This document shows positions 34,664 to 44,128 of a stretch of 64,000 nt of DNA, one piece after another; position 1 is the first letter of the stretch, and every line of letters begins with the position of its first letter. The stretch comes from Tanytarsus gracilentus (Eukaryota; Arthropoda; Insecta; Diptera; Chironomidae). The notes beneath the pieces are model-generated. The model searched no databases and was not told where the DNA came from. It saw nothing but the letters and a program-made list of their open reading frames with translations. The stretch covers positions 3,968,001 through 4,032,000 of the forward strand of contig JAXRKN010000042.1 in assembly GCA_038502055.1 (NCBI GenBank). Direction: 5' to 3'. The position numbers were made by a program, and so were the translations under genes.

Positions 34664-37600
34664 TTAAGAGAATCGACTATAGCAATTTGTATTGGTGCTC
34701 ATGAGTCGTGGATCAGCTGAAATGAGGTATTTTAAATAATTTTTTTTGACCTATATAAATTGTTCGATAAAACTTACATGTATTCAAGTTTCTAGCTGAG
34801 AGTGTGCTTGATCCCTTCATATTATGTCCATTGTGGTGCTGCTGAATTTTTTGAATAAAGTAATACATTGGATTCAGGTTGATTGGAAACGATGCAAATA
34901 ATTCAGCGGAAATCTTTTTCAATTTTGGTTGTGGAAATTTTTCCGAAGGCTTTCCGGGTGGCGGTGAAGGTGGTGGAATATTTTCGTAATATTCTACTTG
35001 TTTTTTGGTACTTTCTACGCTCTTTTTTTGGGGTGTTGTGTTAACAGCCTTAATCCTCTTCTTAATGACACTTTTTCTAAACGTTTTTCGGTTAAGCTTC
35101 TCCTGAAAGCTGTTCTCCTCATGATCACTACTTTCGAACGGATAAAATCCATCACCGAACACAACTCTACGGTCTTTTTTACTTTCCAAACTAGAAGATT
35201 TAATGATACTTTTAATCACTTCCTCCGATTTTTTTAACGGTTCGATCAACAGTTCCTCTTCTTCCGAATCCTCAATATTTATGCCTTCATCAAAGTACCG
35301 TTGAATTTCCTTACGTAGACCATCTTTTCTTATTTTCTTCAATTTTCTCTTTCTATCACGAGCAATTTTTCTCTTCTCTTTCAGTTCCTTAGGATCAATT
35401 TCGATAGATTCGTTCACATCGGCTGAAGGATCTGATTGAGGAATTTCAGCATTGGGAACAATTTCAAGAACATTGCCTACTTGAACCGCTATTTGGTTAC
35501 TTTCAGCTCGTTGACGATCACGGCGCTGTTGAGTTATATCAACTAAATTATAATTATTTATAAAGTTTTTCGATGCTGAATAAAAATCATCGTAGTATTG
35601 CTGTTCTTCAATAGGCATAAAGTAATCTTCCTGATAGTTTTCACTGTAGTTTTGTGCATAGTAAAATGAATTAAAGTTGGAATCTTCATTTGCTGAATGT
35701 GAAATTTCACTCAGATCAAGTTGTTTAGCTGTGTGCTTTCTGAAAGACGCTTGAGAGTCATCATCAGAGAATGTGGCGGTATCTGAACTTTGTCTTTCGT
35801 GGCAATATGGGGAGTCTCTCCTTTCAGATTCTCTAAAAACTTTATGCTTTGGTCGATTTGAACGAGAATTTTCTCCCTGAGGACTATGACTTCGCTTTCT
35901 CGGCTTCTGTATGAATTTCTTCGAACTGCTAGCTGATATTCGTTGTCTGGATCTAAAACTATTGTTATTATTTTTTGGTTTACATTGGTTAAGATAAATT
36001 TACCTTGATCCTGAAGGTGGCGGCGAGCTATGTCGCAACGGGAAATTCTTATTTTTATGAGACAATGGTGGAGTCAAGCTTCTTCGTTTCGCAACAGAAG
36101 GTGAAATACTTCTTCTTTTAGTCATTGATGGCGGCGATCTTCTTCGATCATTCTTTCTGTTACGTACTTCCCTATCAATGCTTCGCCTACGCTCTAAACT
36201 GCGTGAACGACTTTTCCTAAATCGCTTTACCTCTCTAGCTCTCTCACTCAACTTTGATTCTTTCGGACTCGTTTTGATTTGAGCAGAAACCTGCGGTGTA
36301 CTTGTTACTGATGGAAGAGATAATTGTGCTGCTGAAATGTCTCTTATTGAGTATATTTTGAAAGGCACGGCGAAACTCGGTGCAATTAAGCCAGTCTTTA
36401 AAGCAATTTGCGATGGTCTGATGCATGCGGTAGTAGTAAACAGCGAAGGTTTTGCAATATTACTGCTTTCTAATGATTTTGCCTGCATTTCTAATGTTGT
36501 TTTTGTTATTGCGAGGGGAACAGAAAATTGTAATGATGAATCTGAAGAAAATCTGCCAAAACCGGAGGAGAAAGGAGTTATATCTTCATTTGAGCTGGTG
36601 TCAGAACTTTCTTCTTCAGATTCGCTTGATGTTGAGGAAGAATCGCTGCTCGTGGACGAATTTGTGGAACTTGTGTCGTCATCTTCATCCGAATCTTTCA
36701 ATTTTTCCCTGATTTGGCAGTTCTCATCTAATGTTGATGATAGAAAATTAGAATTTTCGATATTGTTCTTCTCTTCAGTATCACTTTGGCCATCATCAAG
36801 ATCATTGAGCATGCTAAAGCTTGACAAGTATCCTTCACTTTCAATATCCGAAAGAAACGAACAGATATTTCGAACTTCCTTTTCGCGAAAAAGAGAACTA
36901 GAGGTAAAATCTGATGTCGAAGGCAGCTGTAATACAGGTGATCGTGGAGGCGACTCCACGACAACTGGAACTGATTCCTTGCAAGAAAAATCGTTGTTAT
37001 TCTGAATTAATTGAGAATTACTTTCAGTTTCATCTTTTGAAATTTCCATTTTATCGGGAGACGTTAATGATAAATTTTTGTCTTCTAAAGGGCTGGGTGT
37101 TTTAGGACTATCATCTTGCTTGATTTTCTGCACGTCTTTCTTTTCCTCTATTGAGGAGCTTTTCGGTACTTTTGCATTTCTGTTGGAATCAATTCGGGGA
37201 TTTTCAGCATACGATATTGATGGAATTGCAACAGTGTACCTATTTAAGAAAAAAATAAAGCTATAAAAAGTATATATATATATTAACGTAAATTAACATT
37301 TACTTTAATGATGTTGGAAGTTTATTTCTTTTAAATCCGCGATTTAAAGAAATATTTTGCCTAAAATCAGGTCTATCGCGGCAGAAATCCTGTCTTGCGA
37401 AGTTAGGTCTTCGACGTTCACTCTTTGGCGTTCGTTCATACTCTTCAATTCTTCTCTTTTTTGCATTATGCCTAGTTTTTTTATCATCTTTTATGTTTAA
37501 CGATTTGTTGAATGATTTCCTCTCAAGTGTATCTGATGAAAAATGAAAAGATGAAACACATTTTAAAATGAAACAATTAAAACATACATTGGTGACTGCT

Positions 37601-37783
37601 TTGGACTTCTTTAATGTCCTCTTCAGATTCGTCTTTTTGATTTGATTTTCTAAAATTCTTCTGCAGTTTTTTTTCCATTGGGAAAAGTACTTTTAAACAA
37701 TCTTTTTTAGACAATTCACTCTCTTCATTTTCGTCCTCAACGATCTCTCCATCTGAAATATCACCTTCTTGCTCCGCCTGCAT
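34664..37783 (-). CDS. Acidic, RS-rich nuclear-type protein, family unknown
   Basis: Exons in transcript order: 37588-37783, 37304-37532, 36004-37239, 34778-35952, 34664-34716; 2889 nt, 962 residues with consistent phases. It starts MQAEQEGDISDGEIVEDE, an acidic DGEI-type N-terminus common in RNA-processing factors. Further features are KKRRIEEYERTPKSERRRP, an acidic Ser/Glu tract (forward about 36590-36690), an RS-like region (KSRSRSLERRRS, RRRSPPSMTKRRSISP), a basic helix (KEKRKIARDRKRKLKKIRK), VVFGDGFYPFE, the proline stretch ENIPPPSPPPGKP, and a terminal NLNTSDPRLMS. I see no CCCH finger, RRM or other folded domain. A role in mRNA processing or nuclear RNA turnover is inference from composition. 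It shares an 894-bp divergent promoter interval with Lis-1. Confidence 0.8.
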
Positions 37784-38677
37784 TGTTTTCTCTAAAATAA
37801 AGAATTAAAATTCCTACAAAATCACTCAATGATGTTTTGAAAAAGAGTGTGAGAGAGAGAGGGATAGAAAACAAATATTTTCATAGTTGCCTGCCCTTCG
37901 TCAATTTTAACTATAACGAACATATAAAAATATTTAAAAAAATGTATCCTCTCGGTAAATCATCGATTTTTTCTTCTTTATTGTCGCTTGCAGATTATTG
38001 AATTAAATTTTAAGGATTTGAACGCGTAAATCTCGATAATTTTACAAAGTAAGTAGCTTTGTTGGAAAACATGTGCCATTGACAAGCCGAACATCAACTT
38101 AAAAACAATGAAAATCGTGATTAAAGTGCTTTAATTAGAAAAATATTTTTAAGGCAATTTTTTTAATCTTGAAAAAATTGTTTTGTACAATATAAAATTT
38201 ATGTGTATATGTTTGGCATTCGATAGGACTATTTACGACAATTTCAAGCCATAATCTAATGAACAGTGTGGTTTAAAGAATAGACATTACGTAAAATAAT
38301 ACACCTACACAATCAATATTATTTTAAAAAAATCAATGCTGCTGAAAAAATTTACTATTTTTTTAACTTTCAATCCCTCTTTATAAAAAAACTTCCCCGA
38401 TTTGAGTAATTGATTATTTTTCAGCTAAAATGTGAACACGCTAGTTAAATTTTACTTTTTATTCTGTGAGATATAAAGAGGGGGTGGTTGGGGGAAGGGA
38501 GGAGGGGTTTACATTGAAATTTACAATTTCCAATACGAAGTTTTTTTATAACAAAAACAACACTCCATCAATCTATTTTCTTTTCAAACGGGAGCATCAT
38601 TAATGACATGATCTTTAAACTGTTTTTTTTCTTCTTTATGTTGCGTTAAAGGGAAGAATATTAGCAACGCTCAAAAA
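37784..38677. promoter_or_regulatory. Divergent promoter interval with G-quadruplex motif
   Basis: 894 bp separate the minus-strand RS-rich gene and plus-strand Lis-1. A GAGAGAGAGAGGG run lies at about 37850-37863 and an ATCGAT (DRE-core-like) at about 37962. A four-tract G-rich motif is at 38480-38507. 5' UTRs of both genes must lie here; precise start sites are not determinable. Confidence 0.5.
38480..38507 (+). other. Putative G-quadruplex motif upstream of Lis-1
   Basis: GGGGG-TGGTT-GGGGG-AA-GGG-AGGA-GGGG has four G tracts with loops of two to five bases, which fits the usual G4 rule. It lies 171 bp upstream of the Lis-1 start on the coding strand and so may be in its promoter or 5' UTR. 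Such G density is exceptional in this AT-rich window. Confidence 0.7.
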
Positions 38678-40138
38678 ATGAAAATGGTCTTGTCTCAACG
38701 GCAGCGAGAAGAACTGTAAGTAATTCAAACTAATATGCAAAATTATTAATGATTTTCACTGTTTAGCAATCAAGCGATAGCTGATTATTTGGGAAGCAAT
38801 GGGTACAACGATGCGTTAGAAATTTTTCGTAAAGAAGCTGAGATACCAACGGAGATTGAAAGAAAATATCGAGGGTTACTTGAGAAAAAATGGACATCAG
38901 TTATTAGACTACAGAAAAAAGTTATAGAGCTCGAATCAAAGCTCAATGAGGTAGAAAAAGAGTTACTAGAGGGTGCCCCAACGAAAGCAAAGCGCACACC
39001 GACTGAATGGATCCCGCGTCAACCTGAAAAATTCAAGTTAAGTGGCCATAGAGCCACCGTCAATCGAGTGATTTTTCACCCCATATTCAGCATGATGGTT
39101 AGCGGTAGTGAGGATGCAACAATTAAGGTTTGAGATTGCACTTTTTTGCTTCTTATTGATATTGATTTTTTTATTTTATAAAGGTTTGGGATTTTGAGAG
39201 TGGAGAGTACGAGAGAACTCTAAAAGGTCATACTGACTCTGTGCAGGATATTGCATTTGATGCTCAAGGAAAATTATTGGGTGTGTATAAAGAAATGTAT
39301 TACCATTGAAAATCTCCATAACTATGAGTCAAATTAAATGTTTCCAGCTTCGTGCAGTTCAGATCTTTCAATAAAATTATGGGATTTCCAGCAGACTTTT
39401 GAGTGCATCAAAACCATGCATGGACACGATCATAATGTATCTTCAGTGGCCTTCGTTCCAGCTGGAGACTTTTTGCTCTCGTCGTCTCGCGATAAGACAA
39501 TTAAAATTTGGGAAGTTTCTACTGGGTATTGCGTAAAGACATTGACTGGCCATCGTGAATGGGTGCGCATGGTTAGAGTAAGCTTCGATGGATCTTTATT
39601 GGCTTCGTGTAGCAACGATCATACAGTGCGAATATGGTGTATCAATTCCAAAGAATCTAAAATCGAATTGCGCGATCATGAGCACACAGTTGAGTGCATT
39701 GCATGGGCACCCGACTCTGCAGCCGTTTTTATTAACGAGGCAAGTGGTAGTGACAACAAAAAAGGTCAACATTTAGGGCCATTTATTGCATCGGGATCGC
39801 GTGATAAAACCATAAAAATATGGGATATTAGCTCGGGATTATGCTTGTTTACTTTGCACGGTCATGATAATTGGGTTCGAGGCATTGTATTTCATCCCGG
39901 CGGAAAATATCTTTTGTCAGCAAGCGATGATAAGACAATTCGCGTTTGGGACATTCGAAATAAGAGGTGTTTAAAAACATTGGCAGCTCATTCCCACTTT
40001 TGTACTTCTCTGGGTATGTAAATGAAATTTTTAATCGAATAATTTTCTAAGAAAATTGTTTTAGATATGCATAAGGTCCATCCGTATGTCATCTCTGGAA
40101 GTGTCGATCAAACCATCAAAGTATTTGAATGCCGTTAA
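38678..40138 (+). CDS. Lis-1: Lis-1 (PAFAH1B1), dynein regulator
   Basis: WD40 protein that binds cytoplasmic dynein with NudE/Ndel1 and acts in nuclear positioning, spindle function and neuronal migration. Exons: 38678-38715, 38767-39127, 39184-39280, 39348-40013, 40065-40138; 1236 nt, 411 residues, the family's normal length. It begins MKMVLSQRQREEL; the LisH region follows (NQAIADYLGSNGY), then a coiled coil (VIRLQKKVIELESKLNEVEKE) and seven WD40 repeats from about residue 100 (GHRATVNRVIFHP, LKGHTDSVQDIAFD, MHGHDHNVSSVAF, LTGHREWVRMVRV, LRDHEHTVECIAWAP, LHGHDNWVRGIVFHPGGKYL and the last, ISGSVDQTIKVFECR). The final repeat has Phe where Trp is usual. A polyadenylation signal AATAAA is near 40378. 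Confidence 0.98.
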
Positions 40139-40551
40139 TAGAATTGAACTCATCAGAAATTTTCTTAATGATAAATATTGCACTGCGTCACCTTACTTTT
40201 CGATAATAATAAGCAATCGTTATATGATCAATGTAAAAAATATTTTCTTTAAATTATAAATCTTGCTATTTAGAGCTTTTAATTTAAAAAAATATATTTG
40301 AATACTTTTGTCTCCTCTCTCGCCTCTTTACCAATGTATAGCTTTGTACTATTATCTATCAATCACATTGCAACCCTAATAAAAGAGAAGCCAAGATCAT
40401 TGCTTGAAGACATAAAGAAACAAGGTGGGAATACTTTTTTCTTCTTAGCTTTATTTTATTAATTAAAAGAAAATAATGTTTTTTTTTATGTTAAGATCAT
40501 GACTCAGATAATTAATTAAATATTTTTATATTATATAGCACTGGGAAAGAA

Positions 40552-41479
40552 TTACATTTGCTGTTCGTTTGTTTTTTTGGACTTTTTAAACTCTTCATGC
40601 TTCTCCTCTAAGAGAATTATAAGCGTATTAATACACTTGATTGCTTCCCTTCGCGCGCTTTTTACATTCTCTTTTCCCTTTCCCTCAACATCCATGTTCG
40701 TCTCAATATTGTCTAACTTAATTAAATTCTGAGTTAACATTTCGTCCAAAAAAAGATACTCCTTGGGATTTTCTCCGTTGAAATCTTCAATCTTCTTCAT
40801 AAGATCCAGGACGGAATTCTAAAAAATGTAAAATTTCGAATCTTTTTTTAGAAAAAATACTTTAAAGAGCTTTAATGTTGAGACATAGTTTAACGGTTAA
40901 TTTACAAAAATAAAATACTTTAAGAACTTTTCCTCTCTATAATTAAAAATTCTCGAATGTATGTTTTATTTTTGATTGTGTGCAGCATTTTAACGTCCAC
41001 TAGATGAACATTTTTTACGAGTAAAGAAATAGAGAGGAAAAATTGATGAGCCTCAAAGTAGATATTTTAAAATATGTCAAATAATAACTTTAGAGTAACT
41101 TTTAAAATTTAAACACTTTACCTGAATGGCCTGTAAAGAGAGAAATTATTTAAATCCAAATTTTCACAATTTGTTCACCAATTATTACCTGTATTTTTTC
41201 GATAGAGCTTTCTAGATGTTTTTGCTCTGGGATATGCTCTGCTGAAATTTCTTGTTGAACAGGCTCCTTAATGTGTTCAGAGGATTGAGTTTTTTGAGCT
41301 ACGTTATCGCTCGATGAGCTCTGAGCTGCTGCATTGCTCATTGAATGCGAAGAAGAATGGCTATTTGTGGCTTTCAAATCATTAAAATCTTTTGGATCAT
41401 GATCTTTGTTGATTAATGGCTCCGTCCGACCTTCTATCCATATCGGTATATTTCTAACAACTTTTCTCGAGTTTTCCAT
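40552..41479 (-). CDS. stv: Starvin-like BAG-domain HSP70 co-chaperone (BAG3 type)
   Basis: Nucleotide-exchange co-chaperone of Hsc70 in chaperone-assisted autophagy. Exons: 41189-41479, 41122-41130 (9 nt), 40552-40818; 567 nt, 188 residues. The start is MENSRKVVRNIPIWIEGR at 41479; the frame runs open upstream but has no earlier ATG. The IPI motif is of the type by which BAG3/starvin binds small heat-shock proteins. After a Ser-rich linker the BAG domain fills exon 3 (NSVLDLMKKIEDFNG, KEYLFLDEMLTQNLIKLDNI, ARREAIKCINTL). The 9-nt microexon adds AIQ between SIEKIQ and NSVL. The protein is far shorter than the starvin isoforms I know of from Drosophila, so other isoforms with upstream exons are possible. 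It faces Lis-1 tail-to-tail. Confidence 0.92.
41122..41130 (-). CDS. stv: 9-nt microexon of the starvin-like gene
   Basis: GCCATTCAG lies between ctttacag and gtaaag on the minus strand, so it is bounded by good splice sites on both sides. It adds Ala-Ile-Gln without changing the frame, at the start of the first BAG helix. It could be constitutive or alternatively included. Confidence 0.72.
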
Positions 41480-41599
41480 CTTATTTAAATCGAGCAAAGA
41501 GGTGCGCTGAGACCACAAAAGTTATTTTATTATTTTTTCTCACCTACGATTTTGATTTTACAATTTTAAGCGATATCCACCCAAGTGCTAGCGATTATG

Positions 41600-41830
41600 T
41601 CCTCAATATTCCGTCCGTCTGTCTCTCCCCGATTGGGGTTTCTACAATTTGTAGCTTAAATGGTCGCTAACAAAACATGCTTCAAGACCTAGGATCTTGG
41701 GGAAAAAATAATTGCAAGGACCAATCTCTGCTTCTAAACTTAATTTTGATTATAAAATTTATTTTGAATACTGATCCATTACAAATGAGTCGCAGTTACA
41801 CCCACGAGTGGGTTTTGGTTAATTTTTAAG
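41600..41830 (-). repeat. Inverted partial copy of the aralar-intron dispersed repeat
   Basis: CCGTCCGTCTGTCTCTCC (41611-41628) is the complement of the GACAGACGGACGG run ending the element in aralar intron 9. Further on, TACTGATCCATTACAAATG and ACACCCACGAGTGGGTTTTG (about 41769-41819) read, on the minus strand, like the CCCACACGTGGGTG...TTGTAACAGATCAGTATT part at 30888-30937. The family therefore occurs in both orientations in the window. Confidence 0.7.
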
Positions 41831-41899
41831 GGGCACCCAAGCCAGTTTAAATTTAAACGGCGATTGTCCGTTAAGCACGTGGTCGTTGTTAAGAATAAA

Positions 41900-41985
41900 A
41901 AAATGAAGAGAGCAATTCCATGACAGATATTTTTTTAATTATTGCTAATCACAAAGCTGATTCATGAGAAGCTCTCTTCATCCTC
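41900..41985 (-). ncRNA. mir-281: mir-281 hairpin, copy 1
   Basis: On the minus strand the 3p arm (41904-41925) reads TGTCATGGAATTGCTCTCTT, identical to the core of insect miR-281-3p including the GTCATGG seed. The 5p arm (41957-41978) begins AAGAGAGC, as in the family's 5p strand, and pairs with GCTCTCTT plus an inner CATGA/TCATG stem. The loop is about 31 nt. The 5p arm diverges from the fly sequence after AAGAGAGC. It lies in the interval between the starvin and taranis genes, on their strand. Confidence 0.9.
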
Positions 41986-42049
41986 AAATTCATTTTTGAC
42001 TTTTTTTCCTGCATCTGAGTTCTCTCTATAAAAGCGTAGAAAATGAAGG

Positions 42050-42160
42050 AGAAGTGAAAGAGAGCATCCCATGACAGTTTTTTTTATTTCATAAGTTATG
42101 CATGACGCGAAATTGGGCTGATAATAAATTTTAGCTGATACATGAGAAGCTCTCTTAAAC
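42050..42160 (-). ncRNA. mir-281: mir-281 hairpin, copy 2 (variant)
   Basis: On the minus strand the 3p arm (42055-42076) reads TGTCATGGGATGCTCTCTTT, with the same seed as copy 1 but changed central bases and one base fewer. The 5p arm (42135-42156) begins AAGAGAGCTTCTCATG, as copy 1 does. The loop is long (about 58 nt). Starting about 130 bases from copy 1, it forms a tandem cluster like the mir-281-1/mir-281-2 pair of Drosophila; the divergence of the 3p arm suggests targets may differ outside the seed. Confidence 0.83.
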
Positions 42161-42169
42161 TTCATATTC

Positions 42170-44128
42170 ATCCAGAAAACATATTTATCTGCAGTTTTTA
42201 AGGATGATGTTTAAAAAATTTATTAAACTCTTACTTGGAAAAATTCATGTGTTAAATACTTGCACGTGGAGTGCGTTACAAAACTCTTAATTACTTGCTG
42301 TTATCAAAAGTAAGAAGCAATCGAAACGAAAATTTTATGTACACTGCTTATCATTTGACTTTAATGTACACAAGAACTGTTATTTGGAACTTTAAAATAT
42401 TTAAGAATACGACATTGTAATATAGATGTTTTTATAAATACGCATGAGCACATGTCTTCATAATCTTTAAACTACTTTTACTTTAAAAAATATATTATTT
42501 TCTTTTCGTCAAATTTTGTTACCTGTCCCGTTTCACAATTCATGTGACTAAATTTTTATCAGAATCATGCAGGTGATCTATAACAATGTGAAAAAATTTT
42601 ACACTCTGGATATTGATAATTGTTGGAGTTTTTCTTGATGTGTTCTGTTTTCGTTACTTTTGCAATTTTATTTGCATCATGCAAAAATTCACTATGGAAT
42701 TCAATTAATGTGGAATATATTGTAAGATTTTATTTTTAAATTTTGTAATCAAGGTAAAGAAAAGTTATTTAAAACTTTTCTCTAGCAATGTGAACTAAAA
42801 ATCAGTATAAGTCGCTAATTTTTATTGTAAATCACGAATATTTAATTAACAAGTTAATATTTCCGAATTTCTCTTATCTTCTACTTTATATTTTCTGACA
42901 ACTGCGGCAGTCGACTGATATGAAGTTCTCACCTGAAAAAACCTTTTATAGGCTCCTATCTTGCGTGTATAAGTGTAGATAAAAATTTCGTTAGCGAAGT
43001 AATACAGCAACAAATAATTTACTTTGCAGTTACGGAGAAGCATTTATCTAAGTAAAATTTCATAATACAGATGATGATTTTAAAATGGGAAAGAACCTCC
43101 GTGCAATAAAAATAATTTGACAAGTTTCACTTTTCAATAAACTCTAAACTTTTTTAAACATCTCAGCCACGTGTTGGTTAAAAAAGAAAATTCATTTTGC
43201 TTTGATCGCTTAAAGAAATCACAGTGACAAATTTAAAAAAATTCAAAATTCCTTAAAGAATCCATTTAAAAAATTATATTAAAATCTCCATTTCCATAAT
43301 GATGATGATAAAAATGCTTGCATCTTATCGCTGTTTTTTCATAGTAAACAAAATAAAAGTTTAACAGATGATAATAACAAGAAGATGAATTTATAGCGCA
43401 GATAGCGTAAAGTACATTTATTCTTATATTTAGAAATTTACGTTACTTTTGTAACCTCCATTAATATGGAGGTAATCAAAAAATTTGAAGTCCAAGAAAA
43501 AGATTTATGAAAATTAACTCCTAAAAGAATGAAATTAATAAGAAAAGATGATAATATTTTAAAATTTTATTTCAAGTTTTGCAATATCATTTTTATAAAG
43601 TAAAGTAAAGTTGATTTTTACCTCTTTAAAGTACATTGTAGGATTTTCAATAACTAAATTTCTATTATTTTAGCTGATAATCTTGACTAGCATCATTATT
43701 TAATCATATTTAATTTTTACAAATTTTTTCCCTTTGCTTCATGTACAATTTAAATTTTTTCCATTGTAGCACTGGTTTTCTAGGAAATTATCCATCATTA
43801 GTATTGAGGATAACTATATTTTATAAAAGGAGTATCATCATGTATAAAAACATTTTTGTTCATGTTCATTCAATATTTTTTGTTCATAGTTTTGTTAATT
43901 AATAATTGCATCACTTCCAAAGAATTACTTTTACGTTATCAGTTTCACTCATACTGAATTAATTCATTTTTATATTCTTTGTAACACAGCCATCACAACC
44001 ACCTGAGTTTTTCTTTATTTTTGCGATTATATAAAATAAAATTAAAAGTTTTGCACTCGATTGAGCTATTTACTTTTAAAGATGTTAACTAAAATATTAT
44101 CGGATTTACCAATCGCAAATTTTTTACA
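42170..44128. other. Intergenic DNA between mir-281 cluster and tara
   Basis: AT-rich with no recognisable exon, RNA or repeat. If the two hairpins have their own primary transcript, its promoter should lie here, on the minus strand. The segment next to 44129 is probably the tara 3' UTR. Confidence 0.35.

Noticed and set aside
36337..37005. 222-codon plus-strand ORF
   Set aside because: Antisense shadow of the RS-rich gene's third exon; Ser/Glu composition comes from the complementary strand.
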